A stretch of DNA of 8,779 bases from Actinobacteria bacterium UBA3012 (GTDB lineage: Bacteria > Actinomycetota > Actinomycetes > Nanopelagicales > Nanopelagicaceae): assembly GCA_002346305.1 (NCBI GenBank), contig DDZI01000099.1, positions 6,870 to 15,648 on the forward strand. The letters are read 5' to 3'. Position numbers and translations under genes: made by a program. Of this stretch, positions 6,811-8,779 are shown in pieces. How positions within the stretch are numbered: the first letter of the stretch is position 1; every line of letters starts with the position of its first letter. Below the pieces are notes generated by a model. The model was given only the letters and a program-made list of their open reading frames with translations. It was not told where the DNA came from and searched no databases.

Positions 6811-8779
6811 CTATTCGACTAAGGCGATGCCGTTTATGCGTGAAACTGGGAACCTTAGGACTTCATCATTGCCATGGTCATACGCCACAAGGACGCCAGC
6901 CATAACTTGGATTGGGTCGATTATTCGCTGACTCACTCCACCATCAGAGTCGGCATACCCAATAACTAATGTCTCCTTGTTTTTTATGGCAATTGTTAAA
7001 GCGGCCATAGTTTCACTTGGAGTAGCACTCGCAACGGTAGTTGGAACACCACTTCGTTTGGCTGAGGCTCGATCACCTGCACGTAAAGCTCTAAGTGCAG
7101 CAGTTAAAAGTTCATCACGCGGAGTTTCGTACTCTCCAATAACTCGAGGTGGACGAGTTTTTGAGATCGCACGCGCTGCAGATCTCTTACGTGTGACAAG
7201 AGCGCCATCTCTTCCTTCGATTGCAGGCAAGAAACCAGCTTCAATCAATGTGTTCACTGCTTCTTCTGTGTCGACTTCAGTAAATAAAACTTGAGGTGCA
7301 ATTTTTCGTAATTGCAAATGGGCAGTGCGTCTATCAGCGAGTATTGAATTAACAACTGATTCATCTTCACATCGAATGTATGAACTCCAACCAATACCTA
7401 CTCTTAACTTTCCGTGACGTTTGCCAACATCCGCAATTAAATATGAGAGAGGTTGAGGGATCGAAGTTTTAGAAATTTTACTTAGAAACGTATTTATTTC
7501 ATCGCTACTTCGACCACTATCTAAGCCACGTCTAATTGAGTTTTCGCTGAATCGATAAACAGTAGCCCCACCCTTGCTTTCAACATTCGCGATTAGTGAA
7601 AGCTCTTGTGCAAGATCAATGCGAAGTGGACCGGGAGCAATTGCCGTGTTATCTGCTTGAATCAAAATGTGATCAATCTCTTTTGGCAGAGCTTTGCTTA
7701 ATCCAGAATCTTCCTTTCCACTCAGAATTGCAGAACCAAATGAAGAGATCGCCCCGCGCCCGGTGATTCCGAGCCACTCCGCTTCTCGGGAACTCCAATG
7801 TGCAATGTCAGCGTGCAATCCAACTCCACGTCGTGGACGTTCCCATCGAACTCTTTTTGACAATTCTGATAAGTCAGGTGCACATGGGGAAATTTCATTA
7901 ACTAACTTTAAGAATAAAGCACGCAAGTTTGCAGCTGCGGCTCTATCAATCTCCGGACCAAGTGCAGAGATATACCTTGCTTCACTTTTTCCAACTAATC
8001 CACTTACTCGTGACGTTGTTAACCAGCCATTTACTATGAGTTGCCAACGCTCATCGTGCGTTGAGTTCAGCCAAAGATCAAATGCGGATGTTGGAAGCAA
8101 TTCTTCTTCTCGGTCAACGGTAACAAGACCACAAATATAAGAAAGTTCAGCAATAAAAATTAAGTAATTTTCCTCGACGCCAAGTGAATCTGCTGCCTTT
8201 TTAACTTCTCTAACACCAATGCCGCCAGACCTTAGGATCGCTGGTGGTTCTCCTGACCAAAACTTCATTAACTCTTCAACTTGATGTAACAAAGTTATTA
8301 TTGCGCCTACTGCACTTTTATCAATTTCACTTTGAGAAAATTCGCGACCGCGGTAATCAGTAGGTTGATTTTGAAGTTCCCGATGAATCTTTCCGCCTCG
8401 AAGATGCATCCCAATCTCTCTAGGAAGTACAACAGTTTTGCTATCTACAGCCAGGAGTAGATCATTATCAAGTAACCACTTGATGGCCACTCCTGGTTTT
8501 TTTATGTCAGAAACACTGCCTCTAGGCGGTCCCCAAGTTAAGCGATCAAGTACTGTGCGAGCATTTTCTGGAGCATCTTTAATTTTCTTGATTGCTTTTG
8601 CACTTAGCAATCCAAGTACGGGCCCAAGTCCCGTTGGTTCATTTCCAACTGAATCACGTATTGCGTTGAGAACTCTTATTTGGTCTTCATCTGGAAAAAT
8701 CAACGCAAGTGCAATTAGTTTTTCAATAACTAATTTGGCATCTTCCGATGTTGCAGCAACAACTGCTTCAATTGTGATG
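6811..8779 (-). CDS. Helicase-associated protein with XPB-N-like module and WYL-like C terminus (5' end outside window)
   Basis: The frame is open to the right edge, with 25 further codons upstream of TTG 8703 reading as normal protein (EAVVAATSEDAKLVIEKLI), so the gene is cut by the window. 655 residues are visible; relatives such as Rv0862c are around 750, so roughly 100 residues are missing. Numbering runs from the first complete codon. Residues 1-340 are mostly helical, with winged-helix-like stretches (for example around 45-125). Residues 372-490 align with the N-terminal module of the XPB-like helicase: ILIQADNTA, then TVYRFSENSIRRGLDSG, IPQPLSYLIADVGKRHGKLRV and a final IL..RR segment. 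The last 65 residues resemble a WYL domain: a helix, IGYADSDGGVSQRIIDPIQV, then LVAYDHGNDEVLRFPVSRI. No ATPase or nuclease motif is visible. It is likely a cytoplasmic DNA-binding partner of the helicase encoded in the same run; direct interaction is inference. It ends 34 bases before the M20 gene. Confidence 0.87.
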   Translation of the reverse strand, partial: ITIEAVVAATSEDAKLVIEKLIALALIFPDEDQIRVLNAIRDSVGNEPTGLGPVLGLLSAKAIKKIKDAPENARTVLDRLTWGPPRGSVSDIKKPGVAIKWLLDNDLLLAVDSKTVVLPREIGMHLRGGKIHRELQNQPTDYRGREFSQSEIDKSAVGAIITLLHQVEELMKFWSGEPPAILRSGGIGVREVKKAADSLGVEENYLIFIAELSYICGLVTVDREEELLPTSAFDLWLNSTHDERWQLIVNGWLTTSRVSGLVGKSEARYISALGPEIDRAAAANLRALFLKLVNEISPCAPDLSELSKRVRWERPRRGVGLHADIAHWSSREAEWLGITGRGAISSFGSAILSGKEDSGLSKALPKEIDHILIQADNTAIAPGPLRIDLAQELSLIANVESKGGATVYRFSENSIRRGLDSGRSSDEINTFLSKISKTSIPQPLSYLIADVGKRHGKLRVGIGWSSYIRCEDESVVNSILADRRTAHLQLRKIAPQVLFTEVDTEEAVNTLIEAGFLPAIEGRDGALVTRKRSAARAISKTRPPRVIGEYETPRDELLTAALRALRAGDRASAKRSGVPTTVASATPSETMAALTIAIKNKETLVIGYADSDGGVSQRIIDPIQVMAGVLVAYDHGNDEVLRFPVSRINGIALVE

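Noticed and set aside
7694..8140. A 148-codon open frame on the plus strand
   Set aside because: It is antisense to the helicase-associated gene and has the Ser/Pro/Arg-rich composition usual for shadow frames.
8701..8703. TTG as the start of the helicase-associated protein
   Set aside because: The frame stays open to the window edge with plausible protein sequence upstream, and the known family is longer; the true start is outside the window.
1..8779. Search for a mobile element, CRISPR array, tRNA or defence island
   Set aside because: No transposase, integrase, long direct or terminal repeats, regularly spaced repeats or cloverleaf structure were seen. An XPB-like helicase beside a WYL-like protein can suggest defence, but the pair matches a chromosomal actinobacterial gene pair.

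Overview
The window reads as chromosomal DNA from an AT-rich actinobacterium. By eye the GC content is around 40%. Two markers point to Actinobacteria: a tiny Arg/Lys-rich ribosomal peptide of the mycobacterial bS22 type, and an XPB/ERCC3-like helicase encoded close to a large helicase-associated protein, the same pair as Rv0861c/Rv0862c in Mycobacterium tuberculosis. Low GC, short intergenic gaps and overlapping genes fit a streamlined freshwater lineage such as acI (Nanopelagicales, 'Planktophila'-like). That placement is inference.

Layout, left to right. (1) 1-861 (+): the C-terminal part of a probably secreted, beta-rich repeat protein that enters from the left edge behind a Thr/Pro/Gln linker. 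(2) 862-982: a short gap with a possible terminator hairpin and the leader of the next gene. (3) 983-1081 (+): the 32-codon bS22-type ribosomal protein, with a strong ribosome binding site. (4) 1096-3480 (-): a secreted metalloprotease-like protein with signal peptide, HExxHGLG zinc site, fibronectin-III-like domain and a repeated propeller-like region. (5) 3524-4047 (+): a two-gene unit, a 95-residue unknown protein joined by an ATGA overlap to a small CxxC glutaredoxin-like protein. (6) 4036-8779 (-): a three-gene run, transcribed from the right edge leftwards: helicase-associated protein (5' end outside the window), M20 metallopeptidase, XPB-like helicase. The helicase tail overlaps the glutaredoxin tail by 12 bases.

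How the genes relate. The helicase and the helicase-associated protein share a visibly homologous module of about 120 residues, and the latter ends in a WYL-like segment, so a joint role in DNA repair or nucleic-acid transactions is plausible. The M20 peptidase between them has no obvious link to DNA repair and may simply share the transcript. The other units look independent. I found no tRNA, rRNA, CRISPR array, insertion sequence, prophage or attachment site. No part of the window looks convincingly like a new multi-gene system. The most distinctive items are the split helicase pair, the protease architecture and the coupled unknown/glutaredoxin pair.
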